Shown here: piece after piece, positions 37,632-45,575 of the stretch | How positions within the stretch are numbered: the stretch's first letter is position 1 | Layout: every line of letters starts with the position of its first letter | Source of the DNA: Roseivirga sp. BDSF3-8 | GTDB taxonomy: Bacteria; Bacteroidota; Bacteroidia; Cytophagales; Cyclobacteriaceae | Length of the DNA: 64,000 bases | Direction of reading: 5' to 3' | Assembly: GCF_041449215.1 (NCBI RefSeq) | Contig: NZ_JBGNFV010000001.1 | Coordinates: forward strand, 3,613,001 to 3,677,000 | Program-made: the position numbers and the translations under genes | The notes under the pieces: generated by a model | What the model was told of the DNA's origin: nothing | The model's input: the letters and a program-made list of their open reading frames with translations, nothing else | Databases searched by the model: none

Positions 37632-38255
37632 ATGAAGAAGAAGCTTATATTATTCATCTGCTGTTTTGCAGCCGCCCTTATGTCACTTGCCCTACAGGTA
37701 GAGCAGGAAGACCCGGAGCTGGACAGGCTCGCCGCCCACCTTACAGGCCACTTTCACAGTGGCGCCCAGGCCGCAGCCGATAGCAGCTACTTCGAGATAC
37801 ATCTGCACAGCGAAAGAATATGGCCCATGCGCCGCGATGGCCACTGGCTATACGTGGAGCAGGCCGCTGCCGGATCGCTGGGCCAGCCCTATCGCCAGCG
37901 CGTGTACCAGGTTATGCGGGACTCCGCCAACCAACTCGTTAGCCTAGTCTACGAACTGCCCGAGCCCCAAAACTATATTGGTGCATACAAAAAGCCTGGC
38001 GCCTTCGAACAACTTAGTCCCCGTCAGCTCCTGCTGCGTAAGGGGTGCGAAGTGTGGATAGAGCCTTCCGGTAATGGCTTTATGGGTGAAACCCAGCCCG
38101 GTGCCTGTGGCAGTAGCCTGCGGGGTGCCAGCTACGCCACCAGCATGGTGCGTATATCAAGCGATTCCCTGCATAGCTGGGATAGAGGATATAACCATAC
38201 TAACCAGCAAGTCTGGGGTGCTGAAAAAGGAGCCTATGTCTTTGTCAGACAGTAG
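37632..38255 (+). CDS. CpcT/CpeT-like protein, secreted
   Basis: 207 aa with signal peptide MKKKLILFICCFAAALMSLALQ. DRLAAHLTGHFHSGAQA near the N-terminus, YRQRVYQVMRDSANQLVSLVYEL, and the terminal SWDRGYNHTNQQVWGAEKGAYVF are those of the CpcT/CpeT family, known as phycobilin lyases in cyanobacteria. No phycobiliprotein would be expected here, so a tetrapyrrole- or lipid-binding role is more likely. The GNAT gene starts inside its last 20 bases. Confidence 0.78.
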   Translation: MKKKLILFICCFAAALMSLALQVEQEDPELDRLAAHLTGHFHSGAQAAADSSYFEIHLHSERIWPMRRDGHWLYVEQAAAGSLGQPYRQRVYQVMRDSANQLVSLVYELPEPQNYIGAYKKPGAFEQLSPRQLLLRKGCEVWIEPSGNGFMGETQPGACGSSLRGASYATSMVRISSDSLHSWDRGYNHTNQQVWGAEKGAYVFVRQ

Positions 38256-38760
38256 CAGCGCCACATCCCCGGAAGCTGACGGTATATACGTACGTGAAGG
38301 TACCGTAGAGGAAGTATTCAGCCTTATTCCCCACATCCCCGAATTTAACGGTAGCTACCCCCGGGAAGAGTACAACCTCAGATTAAGCCATACCCCCCAC
38401 CTTATTCTCCTCGCTGAGTGGCGCGACCATATCCGGAATGAGGCCAGAAATAATGAAGGTTCCCTCGCTGGCTTTAAGGTCGGGTACGAACTTCAACCCG
38501 GGGTATTCTATAGCTGGATGGGAGGCGTACACCATCGATACCGCCGCATGGGCGTGGCCGCTATGCTCGCCGACAGGCAGGAGGAGTGGGCCATACAAGC
38601 AGGGTACAATACCCTGCGCCTTAAAACCTGGAACCGCCACAAAGGCATGCTCTGTTTCTCAATCCTTCGTGGTTTCAATATCCTGTCCGTAGAGCCCTAT
38701 CCACGCATGGACGACTACCGCATCATCCTAGAGAAATCCCTCAGCCCAAAACACACATAA
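38236..38760 (+). CDS. GNAT acetyltransferase
   Basis: 174 aa from the ATG at 38236, overlapping the CpcT-like gene by 20 bases; a longer frame from 38074 would lie inside that gene and is rejected. GNAT motif A is YSWMGGVHHRYRRMGVAAMLADRQEEWA (R-x-x-G-x-A). AGYNTLRLKTWNRHKGMLCF is motif B, with RGFNIL following. Acetyl acceptor unknown. The overlap implies coupled expression with the upstream gene. Confidence 0.8.
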   Translation: MSLSDSSSATSPEADGIYVREGTVEEVFSLIPHIPEFNGSYPREEYNLRLSHTPHLILLAEWRDHIRNEARNNEGSLAGFKVGYELQPGVFYSWMGGVHHRYRRMGVAAMLADRQEEWAIQAGYNTLRLKTWNRHKGMLCFSILRGFNILSVEPYPRMDDYRIILEKSLSPKHT

Positions 38761-38822
38761 TAAGGACAGACGTAACAATGCCCCCCCTTTCCCGTTAAAA
38801 ATGTTCGTCACAGAGCATTTTT

Positions 38823-39725
38823 ATGAAGAGAATCCTTACCGTTTTTTTGTTAGCTTTTTCCTTTTTCAGCATTCCCCTTTATGCCCAGGTAGAAAAAAGC
38901 GATACCATCGACATTGCGGATACACTCCGCAACGAACAAAATCTTAAGTTTCATGAGCGATTCCTTTACGACATGAAGCGCATCGGCGGGGGAGTCATCT
39001 ATGTCTATTCCCGTCCCTTTAAGTGGCAGGGTAATGACTGGGCACGCTTTGGAGGTACCGTAGGCACAGCCGCCCTTATGGCCGCTACCATAGATGAGCC
39101 CGTTCATGAGTTCTTCCAGGATAACCAGACCCAAACGCTGGACGAGACCGAAACCTTCCTTTTTCCCTTTGGTAAGCCCGGACCCACTTACTTGTTCACT
39201 GCCGGCCTCTACAGTATAGGGCTCGTGGCGAACAATGAGTGGATACGTGATACAGGTGTGATTATCACCGTTACCCTCACCACCGCCGGCCTGGTACAAA
39301 CTGCCGCCAAGACCGCCATTGGCCGCGCCCGGCCCAGCACCGGCGTCGGTGCCTGGGAGTATAAACCCTTCGATAACCGCCCAGGTTACCACAGCCTGCC
39401 CTCTGGCCACATCATCATGATTCTCAGCTCAGCATACGTACTCGGGCGGCGCATAGACTACCTCCCTGCCAAGATCGCCATGTATGGCCTCGCCGGCGCC
39501 GTAGGCCTCAGCCGTATGTACAGCAGTGCCCACTTCCCCTCAGACCTCTTTCTCGGCTCCATCCTCACCATAGCCTGTGCCGAAGCCTCCATTCGCTACG
39601 TGGAAAAAGGCAAAGAAAAACAATTCAGCCTGCGTGATGATGAACCCGTAAGACACGAACCCCCCGCCATACGCTGGTCACTCGGCCCTTCTTTTGGAGG
39701 ACTGAGCCTTACAGGCCGGTTCTGA
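38823..39725 (+). CDS. PAP2-family phosphatase, exported
   Basis: 300 aa with signal peptide (MKRILTVFLLAFSFFSIPLYAQ). PAP2 motifs are in order: KTAIGRARPSTG (KxxxxxxRP), LPSGHIIMIL (PSGH) and SRMYSSAHFPSDLFLGS (SRxxxxxHxxxD). Several helices lie between. It dephosphorylates lipid phosphates such as undecaprenyl pyrophosphate in the periplasm or acts on other phosphate esters. Confidence 0.9.
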   Translation: MKRILTVFLLAFSFFSIPLYAQVEKSDTIDIADTLRNEQNLKFHERFLYDMKRIGGGVIYVYSRPFKWQGNDWARFGGTVGTAALMAATIDEPVHEFFQDNQTQTLDETETFLFPFGKPGPTYLFTAGLYSIGLVANNEWIRDTGVIITVTLTTAGLVQTAAKTAIGRARPSTGVGAWEYKPFDNRPGYHSLPSGHIIMILSSAYVLGRRIDYLPAKIAMYGLAGAVGLSRMYSSAHFPSDLFLGSILTIACAEASIRYVEKGKEKQFSLRDDEPVRHEPPAIRWSLGPSFGGLSLTGRF

Positions 39726-39760
39726 TTGCTTTTCCCGCTGCGCTTTACGTTATTCACCGC

Positions 39761-40798
39761 ATGAGGTCCCTACCCGTTCATTTATTCTTAGAAAAGGTCG
39801 AAACCCTGCCCCTGATAGACGTACGCTCCCCCGCCGAGTATGCCGCCGGACACATACCCCGCGCCCGGTCCCTTCCCCTTTTTTCAGATGAGGAAAGAGC
39901 CAGGGTAGGTACCTGCTACAAGCAAAAAGGCAAAGATGAGGCCGTACTTCTGGGGCTCGACCTCATTGGTCCCCGCATGAGCCAGCTTGTCCGCTCCGCC
40001 CTGCAGGTGGCCCCCGGCAGGAACCTTCTCATACACTGCTGGCGCGGTGGCATGCGTAGCGAAAGTGTCGCCTGGCTGCTCGAAAAAGCAGGCTTTACCT
40101 GCCATACCCTGCAGGGAGGCTACAAAGCCTACCGCAACCATGTCCTCCAAGCCTATGAGCAGCCAATGCCCCTCGTCATAGTCAGTGGCGGTACCGGCAC
40201 CGGCAAAACAGATATCCTTAAAGAACTCAGACGCTCCGGCGAGCAAGTTATTGACCTCGAAGGCCTTGCCAATCATAAAGGCAGTGCCTTTGGTAACCTC
40301 GATCAGCACCAGCAACCCACCGTAGAGCAATTCCATGCCAATATGCACCGCGTCTGGGAGTCCCTGGATCCCGCCAGAACCGTATGGATAGAAGATGAGT
40401 CCTTTAGCATAGGCCAGGTCAGGCTGCCCTACCCCCTGTGGGAGCAGATGAAAGCAGCCCCCTGTGTCGTCCCCGAAGTGCCAGCCCCCCTTCGCGTACA
40501 GCGCCTCGTAGAAGAGTACGGGCAATACGATAAACAAGCCCTCGCCCAGGCCTGTAGCCGCGTAAGCAAAAAGCTCGGCGGTACACGCTACAAAAAGGCA
40601 CTTGCCGATCTGGAGGGGGGAGACCTGCAGTCCGTAGCTGAAAACCTGCTGCTATACTATGATAAAACATATAACGAAGGCATCGCCCGCAGAGAAGAAG
40701 TACTGCGTGTACCTGTAGACACCGCCGACCCGGCCCAAAACGCCCGTGCCATATGTGAGGCATGGCATACTTACAAGACCCTCGAAGATAGCTTATGA
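39761..40798 (+). CDS. mnmH: tRNA 2-selenouridine synthase
   Basis: 345 aa. N-terminal rhodanese domain: [21 protein letters not shown], and catalytic Cys93 in [13 protein letters not shown]-terminal P-loop domain with GGTGTGKT (residues 143-150) and [15 protein letters not shown]. The pair converts 2-thiouridine of tRNA wobble position 34 to 2-selenouridine. It overlaps selD by ATGA, so the selenium donor and user are translated together. Confidence 0.95.
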   Translation: MRSLPVHLFLEKVETLPLIDVRSPAEYAAGHIPRARSLPLFSDEERARVGTCYKQKGKDEAVLLGLDLIGPRMSQLVRSALQVAPGRNLLIHCWRGGMRSESVAWLLEKAGFTCHTLQGGYKAYRNHVLQAYEQPMPLVIVSGGTGTGKTDILKELRRSGEQVIDLEGLANHKGSAFGNLDQHQQPTVEQFHANMHRVWESLDPARTVWIEDESFSIGQVRLPYPLWEQMKAAPCVVPEVPAPLRVQRLVEEYGQYDKQALAQACSRVSKKLGGTRYKKALADLEGGDLQSVAENLLLYYDKTYNEGIARREEVLRVPVDTADPAQNARAICEAWHTYKTLEDSL

Positions 40799-41826
40799 AT
40801 CAGATCAAACTTACCCAATACAGCCACGGAGCAGGTTGCGGCTGCAAGATCGCCCCCGCCGTACTCGATAAAATGCTCGCCGGACATAGCGGCACCCAGC
40901 ATTTCCCTCAGCTCCTCGTCGGTAATGATACCCGCGACGATGCCGCCGTATATGATATTCAGGACGGCCGCGCCATCATCAGCACCACCGACTTCTTCAT
41001 GCCCATTGTCGATGACCCTGCCGACTTCGGCCGCATCGCTTCCGTCAATGCCATCAGCGACGTCTACGCCATGGGCGGCACCCCCATCATGGCCATAGCC
41101 ATTCTTGGCTGGCCTGTAGACAAACTACCCCCGGAGGTAGCCGGAGAAGTACTCAATGGCGCCCGGCAGGCATGTGCCCAAGCAGGCATACCCCTTGCAG
41201 GTGGTCATAGCATTGATGCCCCCGAGCCCATATTCGGCCTCTCCGTCACAGGTACCGTTAAAATAGAACACCTTAAGAAAAACGGAGGAGCCGAGGCAGG
41301 AAACCTCCTCTTCCTCACCAAGCCCCTCGGCGTCGGCATCATTTCCACCGCTCAGAAAAAAGGGATCGCACAGCCAGATGACCTCGACCGCGCACGCAAG
41401 AGCATGACCACCCTCAATGACATCGGTGCTAAGTTAGGCACCAAAGACTATGTAAAAGCCCTCACCGACGTTACAGGCTTCGGCCTCCTCGGTCACCTGA
41501 CCGAAATGTGCCAGGCAAGCAGCCTTAGCGCACACCTCCAGGCAGCCAGCGTTCCCCTTATGCCCAACCTTGACCACTACCTGCAGCAGCGCGCCATACC
41601 CGGGGGCACCACCCGCAACTGGGACAGCTACGGCCATCATATCGGCGATATCACCGAAAGGCAGCGCCACCTCTTCTGCGACCCTCAAACCAGCGGAGGC
41701 CTCCTCGTGGCAGTAGATGCATCTTGCAAAAACAACTTCCTCGAGTTTATGGGCAACGAAGGTTTTCACCTTACCCCCATAGGGCACCTCGTCACCAGAG
41801 AAGACAAACTCGTAACCATACAATAG
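40795..41826 (+). CDS. selD: Selenide, water dikinase (selenophosphate synthetase)
   Basis: 343 aa. The N-terminal catalytic loop [13 protein letters not shown] has Cys15 at the position that is Cys or Sec in this family and Lys18 as the essential lysine. [13 protein letters not shown] and [28 protein letters not shown] are the ATP/metal motifs. Makes selenophosphate from selenide and ATP. With mnmH directly upstream, selenium here serves tRNA selenouridine; no selA/selB is nearby. Confidence 0.96.
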   Translation: MNQIKLTQYSHGAGCGCKIAPAVLDKMLAGHSGTQHFPQLLVGNDTRDDAAVYDIQDGRAIISTTDFFMPIVDDPADFGRIASVNAISDVYAMGGTPIMAIAILGWPVDKLPPEVAGEVLNGARQACAQAGIPLAGGHSIDAPEPIFGLSVTGTVKIEHLKKNGGAEAGNLLFLTKPLGVGIISTAQKKGIAQPDDLDRARKSMTTLNDIGAKLGTKDYVKALTDVTGFGLLGHLTEMCQASSLSAHLQAASVPLMPNLDHYLQQRAIPGGTTRNWDSYGHHIGDITERQRHLFCDPQTSGGLLVAVDASCKNNFLEFMGNEGFHLTPIGHLVTREDKLVTIQ

Positions 41827-41837
41827 CCTATGAGAAG

Positions 41838-41860
41838 AAGGCCGGCCACCAGCCGGCCTT
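41838..41860 (+). terminator. Terminator hairpin after selD
   Basis: Perfect 9-bp stem aaggccggc / gccggcctt with a 5-base loop, 11 bases after the selD stop. The T tail is weak, so it may act as a pause or mRNA-end hairpin. Confidence 0.6.
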
Positions 41861-42161
41861 AGCATTTCTTTATGACCTCACCAATAGTAAGAGAAGGCCT
41901 AAGACCGCCGGTGAAACTTATGCCACCGCCCTGATCATATCCCCTTGGCTGTTTATAACCAGTCTGTAAACTTATATAGCGTCCTCTTCCTTCTGCCCCT
42001 CATAAAGCATAGCACTTTCCCATTATCCAAGCCTTCACTTACTGTAATTAGTGTGTTGAATAAGGTGGGAATAAAAAAAGGTGATTTTTTTGTCATATTT
42101 TCTCAAGCCTGTCACTAACAATATAGAAACACTAAAAAGTGAGTATTTAATTTTTGAAAAA
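41861..42161. other. Intergenic boundary region between core genes and the accessory island
   Basis: About 300 bases without a gene. Composition shifts from GC-rich selD to A/T-rich sequence. No clear promoter, repeat or tRNA recognised. Confidence 0.35.
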
Positions 42162-42374
42162 ATGGAGAATAGTAAAAAGGCTAATCAGATATTAACCAGA
42201 GTTCAGGTAATCAGCAGCATTATATAGGCGATAATTTTAATCACTTGCTACCAGATACTGGGAGAATCATATAAAGAGATAAGCCTGATACTCATCGGCG
42301 GGTTCTTTATTGAATTTTTGCTTATTGCCACATCAAAGAAAAGCCTGAATAATAACGAAAAGGATAAAACCTAA
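42162..42374 (+). pseudogene. Small membrane protein gene broken by an in-frame stop
   Basis: 71 codons in one frame. The first 21 residues read MENSKKANQILTRVQVISSI plus I, then a TAG, then AIILITCYQILGESYKEI and a second helix (LILIGGFFIEFLLIA), ending in a Lys/Asn-rich tail. Read through the stop it is a two-helix membrane protein. It sits 47 bases before the damaged sigma factor gene. It could be an inactive gene or, less likely, the two parts start separately. Confidence 0.5.
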
Positions 42375-42421
42375 ATTCTTTTCACCCTACAAAGCCGGTG
42401 TGAATAATACGCCTTAGTAAA

Positions 42422-42930
42422 ATGAAGAAACCCAAAGAAAGCCTGTTTTTTGAGGAAACTATTGAGAATAACAAACATAAGATATATAGAATCTGCAAAG
42501 TTTATGCGGTTAACCCAATAGAACCCCAGGATCTCTTTCAGGAGTTGTTTTTCAAATATGGAAATCTATTGACAGTTTCAAGTCAAAATCATCAATAGAT
42601 ACGTGGGTATATAAAATTGCCATTAACGTCTGCCTGCGCTCAAAAATGAAATTGGATAAACAAAACGATAAAACAGAACGGTTTGATTCCATTCATTTTA
42701 CCCTAACCCAAAGCGGTATTGATCCTCAGGAACAAGAAAGGCTAAAGTATTTAAAAGAATGTATTTCTACATTAAATGAAGTTGATGCATCACTTATAGT
42801 CCTTTACCTGGATGATTTACCGTATAAAGATATTGCAGTAACCACCGGCTTATCAGAAAACCATATAGCAGTTAAAATGAAAAGGATCAGAGCAAAATTA
42901 CTTGGGTGTATAACATCAAAAATTAGCTAA
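42422..42930 (+). pseudogene. ECF-type sigma-70 factor with 1-base frameshift
   Basis: Frame one (from ATG 42422, MKKPKESLFFEETIENNKHK) gives region 2-like sequence up to QDLFQELFF. The frame then shifts in the T run at 42548-42552: with one more T the sequence continues QIWKSIDSFKSKSSIDTWVYKIAINVC, and region 4 follows (LKECISTLNEVDASLIVLYLDDLPYKDIAVTTGLSENHIAVKMKRIRAKL). A full ECF sigma of ~170 aa results. Either a real loss of function or a homopolymer sequencing error. Confidence 0.75.
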
Positions 42931-43315
42931 AATGTTAGATCGGGAATTAAAACACTTATGGAATAAATCCTCTAATACAGCACAAATATCTATTGATACT
43001 AAGCGATTAGAGGAAGAGTTCGAAGCCAAAGTACATAACATACAAAGGAAGATTCGAAATAGAGATATAAGAGAAATCTCTGCTTCAGTTGTTGGGATTG
43101 GCCTTTTTGGATACCTGTTATATGAGATACCATTTCCTTTTACTAAGCTGGCTTGCGCTTTGGCCATCATGTGGTTTGTACTGATTATAATCAAATTTAA
43201 TAAGTCCCGCATTAAAGCCACTCCTACTAAAGCCTCACTACCTATTTCTGAGCAACTTGACTATCATGAGCAATCAATGAAAAAACAAGCTGATTTGCTC
43301 GATTCGGCCACATAC

Positions 43316-43341
43316 GGTAACACTCCCCATTTATTAGACCA
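43316..43341. repeat. 26-bp segment shared with an IS end at 52151
   Basis: This segment is identical except at one position to 52151-52176, where it lies at the end of a degraded IS3-like transposase. It introduces a frameshift in the host gene, and its removal joins tac and ttt codons in frame. Confidence 0.6.
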
Positions 43342-43568
43342 TTTCTGATGAATTTTCTTTTCATAGTGGGCCTGGGAAAACCATCTGATTATCAATGGAC
43401 CAATGACGTTGCCGAAGCCCTATTGCCACTTACGGCTAACTTCAAAATTGTCATCTTAATAGGCTTATCCTTATTTTATGCATTTACCATATACCTTAAT
43501 AAAAAAGGTACTGTTATAGATTCCAAGTTTAATTGGAAAAAAGTATTTTTAAGTCTGAAGGAAGTTCT

Positions 43569-44624
43569 CTAGTTAGAACTATCCAGTGTAGCTTCGGTCT
43601 TTATGGCTGAAGCTACTTCTTTTTTGTACCCTTCAATGTATTCAGAGTCATTCTTCCAAAGTGTGTAGATCAAAGCCAAGAGCTTTCTTTGTATGGCTAC
43701 CTGGCCAATCATTTTGGATGGTTTTTTCTGAATGATTCTCAGGTAAGTAGATTTTAGGCTTGGGTTGAATCTACAGCTAACCATAGCAGGGAAGTAGAGC
43801 GCATTTCTGATATAGCGGTTGCCCTTTTTAGATATTCTAGTCTTACCCTTGATAGAGCTCCCTGACTGCCTTTCTACCACATCATACCCTGCATAGCTTA
43901 CCACTTGCCTGATGCTTTTAAAATGCTCAAAACCCAGGGTTTCGGCAATAATGGTTGCAACTGTGATGAGGCCTACCCCTTTGATAGTCAAAACCTTTCT
44001 AACTTTTGCGTTAAGCTGAGGCTCATTGGCGATAAGTTTTTCAATACTCGTTTTACACACCTGTATTTGCTTATCTATAGTCTTGATCAGGCTACGGTTG
44101 CTCTTCAATATGATAGACTGTACCTCATAAGCGGCCTCCTTACTGTGTTTGATATTGTTGAGTGCTGTCTTTGTTTCCTGGAGCTGTACATAATAACGAG
44201 TCAGGTTCCTTAGTTCCAGCAATACTGGTGAAGGCGGAGCCCAGATCTTATGTTTCCTTTCCACACCAAAACGGCTAAGAATCTTTGCATCCAAAGCATC
44301 GGTTTTAGTCTTTATGTTGAGGCTTGAAAAGTAATGCTTAGAGGTATTAGGAAGCACTACATGCACTGTCTGCTTTAGCTTATGCAAATGATAGGCAAGG
44401 TTTTCGTAATAAACCCCTGTAGCCTCCATCAAATACACTGTTTCTACTGAGCTTTTGCATTGCTTCCGCACCCAGCGGAGCAGTTGATTAAAGCCACTTT
44501 TGTCATTCTTGAAATGCCTTGTCTCACTGAAGTGATGATCATGAGTATCTTCTAAAAAGCAGATGCATACTGCAAAGGTTGTCTGGGAGATGTCGATACC
44601 GACACATTGTTTGATGATAGTCAT
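43569..44624 (-). CDS. IS110-family transposase
   Basis: 351 aa. N-terminal RuvC-like DEDD domain: Asp11 in CVGIDISQTT, Glu in YLMEATGVYYENLAYHL, paired Asp in KTKTDALDAKILSRFG. C-terminal Tnp_20-type domain: IKGVGLITVATIIAETLG, then VVSYAGYDVVERQSGSS with the serine used for recombination, and KGNRYIRNALYFPAM. Full length and open, so possibly active. It cuts and rejoins DNA guided by a bridge RNA in characterised members. Confidence 0.95.
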   Translation of the reverse strand: MTIIKQCVGIDISQTTFAVCICFLEDTHDHHFSETRHFKNDKSGFNQLLRWVRKQCKSSVETVYLMEATGVYYENLAYHLHKLKQTVHVVLPNTSKHYFSSLNIKTKTDALDAKILSRFGVERKHKIWAPPSPVLLELRNLTRYYVQLQETKTALNNIKHSKEAAYEVQSIILKSNRSLIKTIDKQIQVCKTSIEKLIANEPQLNAKVRKVLTIKGVGLITVATIIAETLGFEHFKSIRQVVSYAGYDVVERQSGSSIKGKTRISKKGNRYIRNALYFPAMVSCRFNPSLKSTYLRIIQKKPSKMIGQVAIQRKLLALIYTLWKNDSEYIEGYKKEVASAIKTEATLDSSN

Positions 44625-44805
44625 AGAAAAAGAGGTTAATCGTATTGACTAATTCTTCTTCGTCTATCCTTTTAGTCTTATCCTTGCTCGTTTTTCACGG
44701 CATTAAGTACTGTTCAGACTCTAAAGAAACAATGTGTACGGGCCGGTCCTTTTTTACGATATAGCATATAGCTTATCTAGCTGCCTTACGCCTCGTACAC
44801 CAGGT
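44625..44805 (-). ncRNA. Candidate bridge RNA region of the IS110 element
   Basis: 181 bases of non-coding sequence between the transposase start and the inferred element end, upstream of the transposase. In characterised IS110 elements a structured RNA of about this size is transcribed here and bears target- and donor-binding loops. Self-complementary stretches are plausible but the fold was not computed. The call rests on position and length only. Confidence 0.4.
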
Positions 44806-44937
44806 CAATACTTCATGTTTAACACAAAATACAAACCCTTATTCAATACAGCACCTAAAATAAAAGCTGCACGCAATGAAATTAAGCCTATGCTCGAAAG
44901 CATTAAAACCATGCAACAGAACCTAAATAAGGAATAA

Positions 44938-45575
44938 AGCCTTTCTTCAATATGGCCCCTTGCACTAATCGTTTACTTATTATCAATTTCCAGAGGGAAA
45001 AAATACCCCAGGTAAAAATGTTCTCACGGTCAATTCACACCCCAAAATATTCAGCTTGATGCTTTCAATTCAGCCCCTATAATTGTACTATTGCTATACC
45101 TCGTTAGCGCACACCTCTCTTTTCCCCTGTGCCGATTTATCCCATTCTCCCGACCGTAGCTAAACCGTTTCTTAACCGTCTTTAATCCATCTATTGCAGG
45201 GCTATCCTTCGCTTACCCCTCGTCCCTTCCAGGCCCGCCTTTCATAGATACCTTTTTGAACTTTAGCAATAAACAGATGTCGCTCCTAAATCATGGTGAG
45301 GTTTAAGTGAGTCCGGCCCATGACCCCAGTCCTGTCCAGGGCAACACCTAACCTGTCGTTATAAAAGTATATGTACATCATGTTATTTTGTAATTGGAAA
45401 GGAGGTAATCTTATGATCATTATAAGTGATAGATGCTTTCCAGCCTCTTAGGTTAATTCTTACATCTTCTCCCCAGCCAGGTAAGTAATCCGCTCATATT
45501 GTCGTGCATTAGTGCACCGCTGTCTCCTAACTTGCGTACTGTTTTTATTGTGCAAAAATATCCGGTGACAGTACC
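44938..45575. other. Intergenic region upstream of the polymorphic toxin gene
   Basis: 638 bases with no supported gene. Starts A/T-rich and becomes mixed. A purine-rich ggaaaggaggt at ~45398 precedes a short ATG frame that stops after a few codons. Likely holds the promoter and leader for the toxin gene. Confidence 0.4.

Larger units (their letters stand above)
43510..44805 (-). mobile_element. IS110-family insertion sequence, 1296 bp
   Basis: Ends were inferred from gene interruption: ggt occurs at 43507-43509 and 44803-44805, and joining the flanks there restores a continuous ORF in frame (1296 = 3 x 432). No terminal inverted repeat or long target duplication is seen, as expected for IS110. 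The transposase runs on the minus strand. A 181-base non-coding part precedes it and a 59-base part follows it, which is the IS110 layout of long left end and short right end. Confidence 0.75.
42932..44937 (+). pseudogene. Membrane protein downstream of the sigma factor, broken by an IS-end scar and an IS110 insertion
   Basis: The first part (42932-43315) encodes 128 residues beginning MLDRELKHLWNKSSNTAQIS with two helices. At 43316 a 26-bp IS-end-like segment shifts the frame; from 43342 the gene resumes (FLMNFLFIVGLGKPSDYQW ... FTIYLNKKG) to 43509, where IS110 sits. It resumes at 44806 with QYFMFNTKYKPLFNTAPKIK and ends at 44937. Removing both insertions gives one ORF of 227 aa, all frames matching. 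Proteins in this position are often anti-sigma or sigma-associated membrane proteins. Confidence 0.7.

Noticed and set aside
39884-40537. 217-codon frame antisense to mnmH
   Set aside because: The mnmH rhodanese and P-loop motifs are unambiguous on the plus strand.
40795-41826. Possible Sec-encoding SelD
   Set aside because: The catalytic position is a plain Cys codon and there is no in-frame TGA.
45398-45450. ggaaaggaggt plus ATG as a possible small gene before the toxin
   Set aside because: The frame stops after a few codons and shows no peptide feature.
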